From Crocodylus rhombifer (Eukaryota; Chordata; Crocodylia; Crocodylidae): 64,000 nucleotides of DNA. Location of the stretch: assembly GCA_038503035.1 (NCBI GenBank), contig JAVSML010025185.1, positions 195,039 through 259,038 on the forward strand, in the 5' to 3' direction. The position numbers and the translations under genes were made by a program. The notes beneath the pieces were generated by a model, which made no database searches, was not told where the DNA came from, and was given only the letters and a program-made list of their open reading frames with translations. This document shows positions 24,296 to 37,763 of the stretch, one piece after another; position 1 is the first letter of the stretch; the number at the start of each line of letters is the position of its first letter.

Positions 24296-27200
24296 GAAAG
24301 AAGAGAAGTGATCCACCGGTGCATGGATGGATGCATGGCATTTAATTATGGTGTAAACTATTCCAACCATTCAGCTGAAGTAGACTTCACAAAGTAAATC
24401 TACAGTACCTCTGGGATCTATAAGGATCCAGAATGGCATTTCTCTAAAGACTAGTTCAGTATTAAAAATAACATAGTTCACCAACCAAGTAGTCAACTTT
24501 TATCCAGGTACCAGAATTGCTTTTTGCTGAGAATGTATTTAGTCAAGAAAATAACAATGAAATCATATAGCAGGTTCAAGGTAATAGCAATCTTTATTGC
24601 CAGAAATACATATACAGGGTAGGTGGCTTAGATGTCCCTAAACACTTAATTAAGTGTATTTTTCATGTAAATTCCCAGTGCTCCTTTCATTTCTACACAT
24701 AGAAATTGTTACTGTGTCTCTAGGCAACTGGCCTCGATGCTATTAATTTGCAGGACAGAAAAACAACAGACCATGTCACTGAGCTGTGAGAATGTTATCC
24801 AAAGTACTTTAGCTCTTGGGTTTTTTTTCCTATTTTAGTTTCCATTTATTGGAAAAATAAAAATTAATTGTATTCTGAGGCACTTTCCATAAAAGACTAT
24901 ACATCTGAACTAACATAATGCTTTCTGTACAGGTAATTCAAAGCTGTTTGTAAATATTATTGAATCACATTTAACAACATACCAGAGAGCTAGACTGGTG
25001 TTATTATTCCTGTTTGCGCAGGAGGGTGCCAAGTGTCTCTGTTCTTGTACTTCACCCTGATTTTCAAGGGTTGTAAAAAAATGAGGAGGGTTTCTTCTTT
25101 ATTTTCTCAGAGCCTTCTGGTTCTAGAACTGGTGGTTCTAAGTAGAGTCCTCTATGCTATCTATCTCACAGAAACCTCTTCGACTGTTGTAAACATGAGG
25201 AGGTTCACTGCTGTACTTATATACCAGACTGCTGACTGATGTGTGGATGGAACAGGGAGGGAAGGAAGAAGTCTTTGTTATTCATTTCTATGAATAGCCT
25301 AACTGCTGTTATACTTTTGTAATATCAACTTTTCAATGCTACCTATGGGTTTCTGAATAGCACTTGTGAAAATGAGTAAAATTATGTCCTTCCATTATGC
25401 TTGCTAAAGCAGCAGTGCTGCCTGCACACTCAGAAAAGACGAACTAAAATATGGACCATGGAATGAAGATCTGTTGAAACTGAAGATAAGAAAGCACAGC
25501 AATAAGGAATTTTCTTTCCTTCAAAGGAAAACATTTAGAGAGATTCCATGAGTACATGGAAATCACCAAGAATATTCATGCAAAGAATAGCTATTAATAA
25601 AAATGTTGCTACAATTAAATGGTAAGCTGGATTCTATGCATGTCAATACAGTGATAACATAATGGAGTATAGAGATGTTTGTCTTGTTTCTTGTTTCTGG
25701 AAGAACACATTCTGTCTTAAGAGAAAGAGTAAGCATAGAGACTATCCCTCTATTGTAGTAGTTAGGCTACTGTCAACCCAGAAACACACACAATACCAAC
25801 TAACAGGCCAAACCTTGAATCACCTAACTCCCTAAGTGCCCAGAAAAATCTACCGGAAAAAAAAATTATCTGAATGGCTATTTGAGGCATGGCTATACAT
25901 GAACCTGAAAGCTGAACTCTACTAAGGAATTGTGATAGTCATTAGAGATGCTTCTCTTGGACATAGTCTTCCGCATTGTACAGATGTCAAAGAAGATGGA
26001 TGGAATGGACCATAAGTTAAAGCTGTATGTAATTAGTTAATAGCTGAAGGTGCCAGAATACTGCATTTACTTTTTGTTACTGTGGACTACAAGTTATTTC
26101 CTGTATGTAGCTCTTTACTTAGAAGTTCTTAAGTGAACCGCAAAAAGCCTAAATTTCTCAGCTGAAAGGTAAACAAGAGACTGAATTTTAAAACCAACAG
26201 CTTCGGGTGTACAGGAAAAATAGGTGCTCACTTCTGCACTCATATTTCATGCACTTAGGTTCCTAACTTCCAGTCTGCATTGGAGTTACCAAATTTATGT
26301 ATCTAATAGAGGAGAATGGTGGAGTAGAAGGTCCAGAACCTTGGGTTCAAGCCTTGCTCCAGACTTGTGCCAAAGTCTGTAAATAGGCAACTGCTCATAC
26401 AGGCTGAGCAGTCAAATGTGGGTGGAAGAGCTGCTAGGTATATTACTCCCTTGTATGCTAGCTTGTAAACTAGTAACTATATCACTCCCTTTGGCTTTAG
26501 AGCCTGGTGTGTCTCAGCCCTGCTTCCCTGATAGGTGACTGGGCTTAAGATGGACCTTTATCCCAACTAAATATAACATTCAAAGGGAAATGAGAATTCA
26601 GATTCACTTGTCTGTTTGTGCCTGGGCTTCTACCTCCTGACAATGTGGTCCTTGAAGAGTTTTAGTCTACATTCTTAAAAAAAAATTAGATGCAAAACAA
26701 CCCAATTAAAAGAACTTTAAGGATGTGATATCAAGTGCTCAAAAGCTAGGCAATGCCAAAATTAAAATTGCACTGCAGCTTCAGTTTGGCTTCTTTGAAC
26801 ATGTGTATTATACTACAGTCTTTAATGACCTAATATGTAATTTGCTATAATTTTTAAAAAGCAAACAAAGGGCAGAGAGAAAAATCTATCTTATGGAATT
26901 TTATTTACCTCTCACCTGCATTGTGTCTTGGATAGGTAATTTTAGATCCAAATTAATCCTCTTGAACAAGTGGACCAAATGGTAGGGTAGCTTACTGTCA
27001 TCTTCTTTGTGGGCTAGTCATCAAAAGAAGAGTGAAACACACAGTATCAGGTGGTTTCTCTCTTATCAATTATATAACAGAAGAATGATAGGACAGAAAT
27101 TCTAGGCTCTCGTCCAGGTTTGAGAGAAAAGTGATTAAGTACTGCTTTGGTTCTACTTCCCTCAGCCCATCTTCTTTTATTTCTGCCCCACTCCTTGCTC

Positions 27201-28109
27201 TCATCTTCTTGCATGTAGGTCAGCAGTTCCCTCCTTTTGTGCACATACAACACTCAGTTTTGGTCCCTGGTGCCACAGTGATCCCTGAAAGTCAGGACAA
27301 ACAACTGTACACAAAACCTGCTGAACCCCTAGAGTCCTGGACTGGACATGCTAACTGCTAATGGAATAGTCAGACAATTTAGCCATTTTCTGAAACTTCA
27401 CAAATTTGTAACTCAGCCATGTGTAGGTAGGTTTTCATAGTGACAGCATTTTTCAAAATCTACTGCTACTGCCTGCTAAATTTCAAGTTGCTGCTCCAAA
27501 GTAAAGGGGCACTAAAAAAGAAAAGTCTAGTTATAAGGAATTATTAATGTTGTCTGGCCTCAGTCTCAAAAATGGTTAAATTGTTTGTGTGGAAGTTTTA
27601 ATAAAACAAAAGCAAAATATCCTTGAACAAATTTTTAGCTGAAAAGGTTATATTTGGATAATGTATGACCTACTGAAGATAGATTAGATCAAATGGAAAT
27701 AGTTAAGTAAAATTTAACTATAGTCTACTCTGCCAGCTTTCTCTATTAACAAGGGCTCTTTCAACAAGGGCTTTGCCAGGTTGTACAGGAGAAAAATGCT
27801 GGCAGTATGTTGAACTAATTAAAGTTACATTACAGCACCACCTGTCAGAAGGATGTCAGATGAGTTGGTAGAACACTTATCTTTGTGAAATATAATATAC
27901 GGAGGAAGAGTCACTAGAGCTTGTGGGGGGAGGGGGTGATGGGAGGGGTCTCACACTGTAAGCTGAAGACATTGCTTGCAGAAATAAAAGCAAGTTAGCA
28001 ACATGATGTCAGAGATGTCAAGTAGCCCCTGGGTATTAAGTGACTCAAGATGAGGCTTTATCAGTGTGAGAGGATGACATATAAGTTTGATAACACAGAT
28101 TCATTTTGA
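24296..28109. other. Intergenic stretch, no gene seen
   Basis: About 3.8 kb of unique AT-rich sequence. Short frames (25033-25239, 27131-27361 and its antisense partner) lack motifs. A weak MIR-like segment at 24890-25030 (acatttaacaacatacc, then ggtgttattattcctg) is the only repeat I can suggest. Confidence 0.4.
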
Positions 28110-28695
28110 GGGCAAAAAGAACCATTAGTCTAATCACCTTTATATTGTAAATACCCTGTACTGATCCAAATATGACTTGTGTTTGGCTAAATTATGTTCT
28201 GGGCAGCCATCACGCTTTGTTTTGGGAGCATCATGGGATGGAATATTTGCCACTTCCTTTGGTGATTTGTTCCAATGGTTAATCACTCTCATTTGAAAAG
28301 CTGGAGCTTGATTTAGAATTTAAATTAGTCTAGCTTCAAGTTCTTACCCATGGTTCACATTGTACTTTACTTAGATTAAAAAACTCTTTATTATCCAGCA
28401 CTCTTTCCCCCTTAAAGGTTCTCATATACTATAATCAAATCATCTCTTTTTTTCCTCCTGTTTTGATAAACTGAGCACGTTGAATTCTTTGAGCCTCTTG
28501 CTGTAATCTAGTTTCTCGAGTCATTTTTGTGGCTCTTTACTACCTACTGGCCCATTTTTGCAAAACTAATTTTTAAAATGTGGACATCAGAACAATGTGC
28601 AACATCTCATTCTCACCAATGCCCTATATAGACATAAAAATCACCTCTGTACACCTACTCCCTAATCTTCTCATTCTGCATCCAGGGATCAGATT
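28110..28695 (-). mobile_element. Ancient CR1-group LINE 3' end
   Basis: Read on the plus strand it follows the reverse complement of a CR1-group tail: agaaccattagtctaatcac, tgatttgttccaatggttaa, gagcctcttgctgtaatcta, and catcagaacaatgtgcaac followed by ccaatgccctatatag. The same landmarks appear in the younger copy at 3461-4100. It is highly diverged and non-coding. Confidence 0.65.
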
Positions 28696-28739
28696 ATATT
28701 TTTTACCATAGCATCACATGTTCAATTATTTATTTATTA

Positions 28740-29225
28740 AAAGTCTGTGCAGCTGGCAGCCCACAGGCTGCATGTGGACCCTGAAGGGTTAGCACATGGC
28801 CTGCAGGCTCCCACCCTGCCACCACCCCACCACTGGTTTCTGTCCCAGCTGCCAGAAGGAGGCTGAGTGCCCAAGATGTGTGTGGCAAAACCAGCTGTGG
28901 TATCTGCACTGCAGGTGGATGGTATGTGCAATTGGGAGGGGGAATGGGGATTGTGCATGGCAACTGTACGAAGTGGGGGGTGGCCTCCACAGCTGCATGG
29001 CCAGAAGGCAGATGGTAGTGGGGTGCCTGGATTGTGCACGTAGCCTAGAAGCAGTAGTGTCCTCCCTCCCAGCTGTGCAGAAAGTACCCTCCATCTCCTG
29101 GCTATATGGTGAGAGTCAGGCTGCTTGCACTATATGAGCAGCCCTGTGTGAGTGGCTGAGGGGCAGCGTACAGCATCAAGGTCTATGGCCCCCAGCTGCC
29201 TGGAAGTGTCACAGCCCTGATTAAC
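28740..29225. mobile_element. GC-rich block, possible non-autonomous DNA transposon
   Basis: Composition changes sharply from AT-rich to GC-rich. The left edge gcagctggcagcccacaggc and right edge ggcccccagctgcctggaag look like inverted partners (cagctggcag against ctgcctgg). No duplication was found. Several overlapping frames on both strands (for example 28796-29137) are typical of GC-rich filler and have no domain. Confidence 0.35.
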
Positions 29226-31152
29226 TATGACACATCAGTTCTCTTTAGAGACTCTGCTTTTCAGGACAGGCTCCTGACCTCAATATTCAGAGATGGCCAG
29301 TATTCCTTGTTCTTATGCCTTTGACCTCACCTTTGGCTGAATTTTGTTTAAATGGGACCAGTTAACCATGCCTTCCTTCTCAGACTACAGTGTCACCATA
29401 ATCATGTGCTTTTCTACCAACCTTTGTGTTCTCAACAATTTTTTTCAACCATATTTGCATCCAAAGCATGGACTGGTAAATAGTACTGGGAATAGTACCA
29501 GTCCCTATGGAAAAGCACTAGAAATACTCCCAGGAAATGAGAGCCTAGGAACAGAGGTAAAATATTGTTGGGTTATATTTAAAAAGTCACTGTTGTCTAC
29601 AAAAGCATATGCATTTCTGAACAGGTTAGTCTCTAAGGTGCCTCCTTGCATGGCCTTCTGCCAGTTCACTCATCACAAAAGATGCCACAGCTTGACCCAC
29701 CTAATCATCCCTGCCTGATTGATGGATCATGGAGCAAATTCTGTTTCAGATGCTCTTTTGCACTAGATATTTGCTCCATATAATAGAGAAGAAAGGGGAA
29801 GGGCATTCAGGGAGCTGAGTGAAGCTAGCTGACTCTCTTCTTGTTCAAGGGAGTTTTAAGTTGCCTCAGGGGAGTGATATGCCTCAGGGAAGCACTCCCC
29901 ATCTAAAAAAAAGCTCATACATGATCTACTTTAGCCACATTCCTTGTTTACCCTCTGCACTGGGACTGGGAGAAGGACTGGCATAGCAACCTGTCACATG
30001 GGATCCCTGCCACCAACAAATCTCTCCAGACTGGGAAACCTCAGCAAGGAGATGCAGCAAGTTACTATCTTCCTTTTGCACCTCCAAAATACTCTGAAAG
30101 AGGCCTGGTAAGGTGTCAGTCCCAGATAGCTTATAATGGCTAACTAAGTATATATATAACCCTTATGGAGTATAAAGAAACAAATCCTTTATTATTTACG
30201 CATATACCTGACCCAGTATAAACTACTCTGCTTCCACTGAACAAGCAACTCAAAAGCATTCTGAAAAATAAACATTAAAGGTTATGTTCAAAATAATGAT
30301 ACATGCAGACATTAAATTTGACACTGTGAATTCTGGGTCAGGTTCATATTTTCTATACACTCTAAAATCAGGTAAGTAAGGAGTCCCAACCTGTATGTCT
30401 TATCCACTTCAGATAAAATACTATTGTATTACAAAACCATCATCATGCCAAATACTACTCATTGCAACAAAGACTATGAATCAAATAGGAAGGGGTGTTT
30501 CTTGAAATTCACAAGCAATAATGACTCCAGTTCTCATTCAGAATTTTTTAGGATCACTGAGTTCTTTCCAGGGTGCCCTTAATAGACAATCTAACTTGTA
30601 AAATTGAATATGAAAAAAGGAAAACTTTATTGGAGGGAATAGGAACACAACATCAACTTGAAAAAATAAACCAATGGTATGGATGATATATAAAACATTT
30701 TCCCCAGAGTAAGTATGGCAGTAGATTAACTTGAGCTTCACCCACTATTGTGATCATCAAAAAACCAAATGTCCCTTTACTTTTTTCCCCTTTCCCATCT
30801 GCTAAGCTCCATACACTGTTTGGTATCAGCAGGTAGCATAGGCCAAGAGTTTCAAGCGGGACTCAGGCAGACTCCCAGTCACTTGGAAAATGCTGCCTGG
30901 CCCTGCTCTGAAGCTAACCCCTGTAACCAAGTTATTGTGATGTCATATATATCTTACAGAAAGATAGGAGGACCTCAACAGAGTTCAATCATCTCTGCTG
31001 CTTCCAGAAAGAGCTACTTCAAAGGGTCCTTCTCAACAGTTAAATGAACTAGTAGCACATAGGATCCCTGAGTAGATTTCTGAGCAGGTTCAGATTTCAA
31101 CCAGTTCTGAGCTTGCACACAGTGATGGCTCCTAAAGTGTCACTGGTAGAAC
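29226..31152. other. Intergenic stretch, possible small repeat tail
   Basis: No gene is visible. Around 29598-29645 the text acaaaagcatatgcatttct followed by gttagtctctaaggtgcc resembles the tail of a repeat common in turtles and crocodilians, recalled from memory and not verified. The frames at 29344-29718 and 30769-31047 have no recognised domain. Confidence 0.35.
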
Positions 31153-31160
31153 CCTTAAAC

Positions 31161-31678
31161 CAGTGGTTCCCAATCTTCTTATACTGCAGACCGGCAAACT
31201 ATCTCATTTACACATTTGAATTTATTTAGCATATTTACATTTAATTTACATCTTTAAAATTAATTTTTATGTGGGGGTGGGGTGTAGTGAGAATTGGATC
31301 AGGTTGGGGCACCGCAGCTGCAGGCACCAGGGAACTCTGCAGGGCAGGAGACTGAGTAGGCAGTGGCCTGGGGACCCAGCTGGGAGCAAGCAGCACAGCC
31401 ATCTCCCAGTCTTCTGCCTGGGGCATTTCCTCAACAACATCCTCCACGGGTGGGGCTGGAGGGGTCCTGCCCAGCTCAGCACGGGCAGCATGGGCAGCAT
31501 CTCACTAGGTGTGGCCATGATAACAGGAGTGGGACGGGGCTTATGGAGCCGGATGCCTGACTCTCAGGGCTGCCCCGCTTTAACCTTGCACTTGACTGCT
31601 GGCAGCGGAAGCTATGACCCAGCAGCCAGCCTGCTGCAGCCCAGTACCAGGCCACAGCCTGGTAGTTGGGAACCTCTG
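31161..31678. mobile_element. Non-autonomous hAT with exact duplication (hAT-C)
   Basis: Exact 8-bp target duplications ccttaaac flank it (31153-31160 and 31679-31686). Termini are cagtggttcccaa and, inward from the right, cagaggttcccaa, with 12 of 13 identical. This end type is characteristic of the hAT superfamily (Charlie/hobo-like). The interior is GC-rich with overlapping frames (31271-31684, 31267-31518) that are not transposase. Confidence 0.88.
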
Positions 31679-31689
31679 CCTTAAACCAA

Positions 31690-34600
31690 AGCAGCTTTCT
31701 CTACTGCTTCACCAACATAAGGGAGCAAAGATGCCCTCATCTTGTAGAGTTTCAGGCCACACAAACTACATCTATACAGCTTCAAAATCATAAGACTCAT
31801 AAGACGTCATTTTAAGTACCAAAATTGGTCAAGGTGGACCACATCACAGCTTGAACTGCCAAGGACAACGATGCTGGGCCTGGATACAGATAGATGCCTT
31901 AATTCTGATCAGTAGGAATGGGGATACTAGCATAACTGTCAGCAACCCTGTGGCACTGTCTTTGTAGTAGGGGGACAAAAATAGCTGCAGCTACAATAGC
32001 ACCATAGCAATCATTACTGTCCCAAGTATAAGAGCTGGCTGAGGCACGGAGATCTCCTGCTATGCATCTAGTGGCAAAATATCTTGCCTAACCTAATTAG
32101 CTTGTTGCATCTAAGGCAGGAGCATCAGTTCTATTTTCTGTGCACATTAAAGGGTTTTGATAGCCATATGTATCCAATGTATTCAGGAGTTTTCCTAGCA
32201 AATGAAATTAGGAAAAGAACAGTAGGCCTCCAGTGTCTCACACAAAATATTGCTGTTGTGATAACATATGAAGCTTTGAGATATGCCTCTCTCAGAAAAA
32301 TGCCATTTCTTTAAACAGAACTAGTTTATGATTTAGTATTAGTGACTGGTTGAGCCTTTTACTGAAACATGACAGGCCAAGCCAACATTTCTGAGTGGGT
32401 CCTGCATCTACCCATCTTCATCTACACATCTGCCAGAAGCAATACACACAACAGTCATGTCCATGTATTACACAGCTGTATTTGGGAGCACTGTAGTCTG
32501 AGAGAAGAGAGAGCATGGTAAAGCCTAGGTAAACAATAGAAAATATCAACAGTGACCTGTAAAGAAAGCAATTTTACACAAGATGAAATACCCAGTGCAG
32601 AACAACAAACAGCACAGGGAGTGGTGCACTGAAGTCCTGACTTTAGGCCTCAGAAGGAACAATTTCTTTTGGGGTTTTTTTTCTCCTTTTTATAGGAAGC
32701 AGCATTTAGAAAAGAGAGTAGATAAAGAATTCCAGCTGCAATGAGAAAGGAGAAAAATCTCAAGCAGAACAGTGGTATCTGAGGGTGCTTTTAACCTATC
32801 AACAGGCAAAAAAGAAATCAATGGTCAGGTCAGTTATGGGCCACTTTCTTTCATCAGAGGTAAGTACATGCCACCTGCTGGGCAGGAAATGTAATGGCTC
32901 TAAATGTTCTGCACCTGGTGATATTGCAGCCAATGGTACACTCCAATTAGGGACCCAAGCCTGAGAATCGACTGCTCTCTTTTTAGTAAAACTTTTTTTT
33001 AAAATTAGAAGAATTCTTACAGGTTTTCTCTCTAACTTGTTTATCTGCCACTTGGCAGTCGACCATTATGACAGGGGGGCAAATGCAATTAATTTCCTCC
33101 TTTGTTTGTAAGCTGGATACTAAGTACAAAAAGTATTTTTTTCCTAGGCATCCAACACCACTTTTAACACAGACCAAAAAATCCGTTTTGGCACATCCAA
33201 ATTTGCTGTGATATTTAATGTTAGACTAAGTTTGCATTTTGAGAAATGTATTCTGAAACAGGCAGGAATATTTCGGATAAAACCATATGCAAATCAGCTT
33301 GATATAGTTCTCGCTCACATGCCCTGATGTTTACAGGATTTCAAAGGGTGTCTCACCCCCCTTCCCTTTTGATAGCTTTATTTTGCAGTCTTCACAGTGC
33401 CTCATAGCTTGTGAATTATTGCATTTGCTTTATTTAAAATAATAAACTAGGTTTATCAGGTAAAAGCAGATGCTAAAGCTAGATTCAGTAATTATCACAT
33501 AAAATGGATCCATACATATGTATGACTTTATCAGGTAATAACAGGTACTGAATATTTATCCCTCCAGCCACAATGGCTACATATTACAAATTTATGACTC
33601 TTCAGCATCTACTGTGCAGTTAGCTTCCAGCAGTCTCAAATGGACAAATCTCACCTATCTCTCCTGGGGCTATGATGAGTATTTTTTTTATTACCTTCAC
33701 TTTGTATAACTGCAACTAATCACACCATTGTGGTGCCCTCAAATACACACACACACATGCATAAATAAATACCCACCAACTTCAGCTTTTGCTGCCAGGG
33801 AACTGTTTGTGTCAGGAGGTTAACAAACACGCAAATTAAAAATACTGAGAAGAGAAGCAACACTTTCAACTCAAACAGAAAAGCTTTTGAGGTCACCTTG
33901 AGGTTTTGCACTTTAAACATCTCATAAATTTCTCATGATGATGGTCTGAATTGAAATTCCCAGAGTACATTATCAAATATCAAGTTTTTTAACACTGGAT
34001 CTCCATAGGATTCCTTGCATTTTACAGAGTATAAAAATTACTGTGTCCCTTCTTACATAAGACCCATGGTTTCACATTAGGTTCCAGAAGGCTAAAATCT
34101 TAGTATTCGGATTGCCTCCAAATCAGAAGCAGAAAATAAAGGTCCCCTAACTAAGGTCTGGCACAATTACTGCACCACAGAACTTTAATTAGAGCTGATC
34201 ACAGTGCTATTAAGATTAGCCAACATTTGCATCTTCCCATAATAAGATTCCATTCTTAGCTTTTCGTGACTTTTGCCAAATTTAACCATTTGAGTGGAGG
34301 GAAAGGGCAGGAGGTATCTAGTCTCGGGGAAATAAGTAGAAGATGCTGTGGCCATTATTGCTGTCCATCAATTTGTTAATCCAACAGGCACATCTGTGTA
34401 ATGGAACTAAAGGTGCTGATCATTCATATGGTACACGTAGGCAACAGTATGATGATCTTTGATGGAAGGGGGGGGTTTCACTTTGCTTTTTAGAAGCCAA
34501 AACTTGTTCTTGAGAAGAATCCAGGTTATGTAGTTAATGAGACTGTTGCCTTTACCTCATTCATTGCGACAGTTGGAAGGTAGGTAGTGAAAGAGGCAGG

Positions 34601-34737
34601 AATTGTAGGAAGAGAAACACTGGCCCATTGCTGAGGTAGCTGAATGCTTCCTTGAAGAAATGGATTCCATACCTGCCTCTGCCAAAGAGTTTCTATCTAA
34701 GGCTAAGCAAGTCTTTAAACTGGACTCTTCCTGCATG
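31690..34737. other. Intergenic stretch, no gene seen
   Basis: About 3 kb of unique AT-rich DNA. A short CA dinucleotide run lies at 33745-33757. The frames at 32084-32314 and 33720-33920 lack any domain. Confidence 0.4.
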
Positions 34738-34745
34738 GTAAGTAA

Positions 34746-35485
34746 TAGGGGTGTGTAAAGCAGGCCCTATTTGATTCAGATTCGGCCCAAATCAGAGACA
34801 GTGATTTGATTAGTTGATTTGGATTACTGTCCCTAATTTGATTCAGCTGAATCTGAAGCTGAAGATTCAATGCTGATTCAGAGAATTGGCAATTTGGACA
34901 TAGACACACCTTTAAATATTTTTTCTACATACTTCAAGGTACCAGCATGGCTTGTGAATGCTGCAATGCTGGGGTGCATGAAGCATCCCACGGGAGCATA
35001 GCGGAGGGCCCTGCAAGTGCTCGGCAGCAAACCTGGAAGTGGACCAGAAGTACTTCCATTCCGCTGCTAGGTCCACCGGGGAGTGAACTGGGGAGCTCCC
35101 CGCACCCTCCCCAGCTCGGCGATCAGCTGCGGGGGGACCCCAGGTGCCCCTCTCCTACACCCAGGAGGCACCAGTCACTTCTGGTCCATTTCTGGGTCTG
35201 TTGCTGAGTGCACTGGGGAGCCCCCCATGCTCCTGTGGGATAATCCATGTGCCCCAGGATTGCAGCATTCATGAGCTGCCTGGTACCTTGAGGTATGTAG
35301 AAAAAACATTTAAAGCTTTGTCTATGTCCAAATCACCGAATCTTTCCAAATCTCTCTGAATCGATTCAGAAGGTTCAGATTCGATTCAGAGAGATTAAAG
35401 GGTCCTCTGGTTTGATTTGGATTCGGAGATTTGGCCACCGAATCAGACCGAATCGAATCAGGGACCGAAGCTTTGCGTAGTCCTA
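34746..35485. mobile_element. hAT-A foldback element, copy 3
   Basis: Flanking octamers gtaagtaa (34738-34745) and gtaagtta (35486-35493) match at 7 of 8 positions. Termini are taggggtgtgtaaagcaggc and gctttgcgtagtccta. The arms are inverted copies: tcccacgggagca and cttgtgaatgctgc on the left pair with tgctcctgtggga and gcagcattcatgag on the right, giving arms of about 250 bp. The core keeps aagtggaccagaagtacttc near 35036. The plus frames 34947-35207 and 35144-35359 are accidental. Confidence 0.87.
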
Positions 35486-35772
35486 GTAAGTTACTTTGTG
35501 CTCCTCCTCTCTGGATGCCTGATTTTCAGATGTGCTAAACATTTATAGCTATACCTGAAGATGGGCAAATTAAACTGACAGGCAAAAACTGACTTGCTTG
35601 GCCAACTTCCAGAAAGAAGGGAAAATAATTTATACTTTCAGAATTTCCTACAAAAATCAACATGTTCATTCTCTGACACTGTTCCTGAATTGTATGTGCT
35701 ATATTCCCCATTACAGAGAAAGGAAAACAGAGTCACAGAATAAGAAATGAAGATTTATTCAAGAGAAAAGTG

Positions 35773-35920
35773 TGTAGTTCTCAAAAGATTAAGGAGTTAA
35801 GCCTATAGAATGATAAAGCAGGTTTATTCAGAGAGCACTACCCTGCCTACAGTTCTGCTGTTCCCTCCTGCAATCCCTGGCAAATGTAATACCTTTAAGC
35901 ATTACGTATAAGTTATCCAC
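35773..35920 (-). repeat. Gypsy 3' LTR, broken at its end by hAT-A
   Basis: The plus-strand start tgtagttctcaaaagattaa matches the LTR copy at 43222. About nine differences are visible in the first 110 aligned bases. On the minus strand a polyadenylation signal AATAAA lies at 35823-35828. The copy stops at ttatccac, where hAT-A copy 4 begins, only a few bases from the expected LTR terminus. Confidence 0.85.
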
Positions 35921-36232
35921 TAGGGGTATGCAAAGTGGGCATCATTCAATTCAGATTTGAATTTGGCCCGATTCAGGGGACAGTGATTCGATTCACTGAT
36001 TCAGATCACTGTCCCAATTCGATTTGGCCAAATCTGAATCTGAAGATTTGATTCTGATGTGGAGAATCAGCAATTCAGCCATAGACACAGCTTTATATCT
36101 TTTTACTACATACCTCAAAGTACCAGGCATAGTTTGTGAACACTGAGATAGTGGGGTGGATGGAGCATCCCACAGCAGCACAGGGCGGGGCCCCCTGAAT
36201 GCACAGTGCCGCACCCAGAAGTGGATCAGAAG

Positions 36233-37207
36233 CAATGTTTCCTCTAAGGAGTAGCAGTCCGTGAGTGCACTGCTTCAGTCCGTGAGTGCACCACTTCAGT
36301 CCCGCCTCCCCTTTTTGGCACAAGTGCGGTCCGCCAGTAAGTATCCCAAAGTAAGTGGCCAGGTAGGAGCAGGCAGGGTTCGGCCATCAGACAGAGATAA
36401 ACTCCTCACTCCTCATGCAGGGCAGGCAGCGGCTCCTCCCTGAGGTGAGGCAGGGGCAGGGACGATGACAGGGACAAGGATGGGGATGGGGATGGGGATG
36501 GGGCTGGCGCAGGCTCCACTGGCTCCGGAGAACTGCTCTATGGGCTCCACCAGCTCTGGAGAACTGCTCCACTCCCCCATATTACCTCAGGGAACAAGGA
36601 GGCAGATGGCATTAGGGCTGAGGAGTGGAGCAGTTCCCCAGAGCCAGCGGAGCTTTCACCAGCCCCGAGTCCCCATCCCTGCCTTGCTTCACCTCAGGGA
36701 GCAGCCGCTGCCTGCCCTGCATGAGGCTCTACCAGCTCCAGGAAACTGCTCCGCCAGCTCCGGGGAACTACACCACTCCCCAGCCCTGACATCATGTGCC
36801 TTCTCACTCCCCGAGGCAATGTGGGGGAGCAGAACAGTTCCCTGGAGCTGGCAGAGCCTGAGGAGCAGTTCCCTGGAGTTGGTGGAGCTGGTGCTAGCCC
36901 CCAACCCCAGGCTTTTCCCCATCCCCATCTGTTTCCATCTCTGTCCCCGCTCCTGCCCCCGCCCCCACCTCCGCCTTGGGGAGGTACTGCTGCCTGCCCT
37001 ACATGAGGAGTGAGGAGCTTACCTTTGCTTAGTGTCCCATGCCAACCTTGTGGCTCTACCACACTCTGAACCCAGAGTGCCTGGTGCCTCTACCACACTC
37101 TGAACCCAGCTCCTCTCCTGGCAGGCGTGTGGCCTTAAAAAGTTTGTGTGCAGCAAGATTTTTACTTGTACACAGCCACACACATGCACAGCTTAGAGGG
37201 AACACTG
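36233..37207. mobile_element. Second hAT (hAT-B) nested in hAT-A copy 4
   Basis: Termini caatgtttcctctaag and, inward from the right, cagtgttccctctaag match at 14 of 16 positions. The flanking octamers atcagaag (36225-36232) and atcggaag (37208-37215) match at 7 of 8. The interior is GC-rich and partly inverted: cctcatgcagggcaggcagc near 36411 against gctgcctgccctacatgagg near 36985. It holds a 22-bp tandem near 36248-36291 and a (ggggat)n run near 36480-36500. Frames such as 36465-37013 and 36694-37062 have no transposase motif. Confidence 0.85.
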
Positions 37208-37389
37208 ATCGGAAGTACTTCCGCTCCACTTCTGGGTCTGGCACCATGAGCACAGGGGACCCCCAATGCGCCCCTCCCAGCTAAGCAATCAGCTGAGGGG
37301 AAACCCTGGGGCCCCCCCAGACCCACAAAGCACCAGCTGTAGAGCCAGGAGGTGGGATGGGGCTCCCCACACACTCTGCAGCAGACCCA

Positions 37390-37421
37390 GAAGTGGACCA
37401 GAAGTACTTCTGGTCCACTTC
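37390..37421. repeat. Perfect 32-bp palindrome at the hAT-A core
   Basis: The half-site gaagtggaccagaagt is followed immediately by its exact reverse complement. Slightly degraded versions occupy the corresponding place in copies 1, 2, 3 and 5. Confidence 0.95.
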
Positions 37422-37712
37422 CAGGTCCACTGCCAAATGCGCATGGGACCCTCCCTACCCCTTGCTCCTGTAGGGCACTCCATCAGCCCCACCATCTCAG
37501 CATTCATGAGCCGTGCCTGGTACCTTGAGGTACATAAAGCTGTGTCTATGGCTGAATCATCAAATCTCTCTGAATCGAATCACAAGGTTCCAATTTGATT
37601 TGGAGATATTAATGGGTGTCCTGATTGGATTCAGATTTGGAGATTCAGCTGCTGAATCAAGCCGAGTTTCCTCTGAATTGAATCAGTGGCCGAAGTTTCG
37701 CACAGCCCAGCA

Positions 37713-37724
37713 TTTCCCCCCTTT
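37713..37724 (-). other. Gypsy polypurine tract
   Basis: On the minus strand this reads aaaggggggaaa, directly upstream of the 3' LTR side. That is the expected position of the plus-strand DNA primer of an LTR retrotransposon. Only a few bases separate it from the worn end of hAT-A copy 4. Confidence 0.65.
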
Positions 37725-37763
37725 ACATGTAATATATTCCCATATAATACTACCATTGGCAGT

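Larger units (their letters stand above)
35921..37709. mobile_element. hAT-A foldback element, copy 4, itself interrupted
   Basis: The left terminus taggggtatgcaaagtgggc and right end gtttcgcacagccca match the family, with the final bases worn. No clear 8-bp duplication remains: the left octamer is ttatccac and the right side does not match it. Without the nested hAT the length is about 806 bp, close to copy 5. The right half contains a perfect 32-bp palindrome at 37390-37421, whose half is gaagtggaccagaagt. Inverted arms run through ctttatatctttttactaca on the left and ggtaccttgaggtacataaa on the right. Confidence 0.82.

Noticed and set aside
36465..37013. A 182-codon plus-strand frame
   Set aside because: It is inside hAT-B, is made of repeated leucine, proline and serine tracts, and is mirrored by frames on the other strand.
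35921..37709. A clean 8-bp duplication around hAT-A copy 4
   Set aside because: The left octamer ttatccac has no match at the right end, so the element is called from its ends and arms only.
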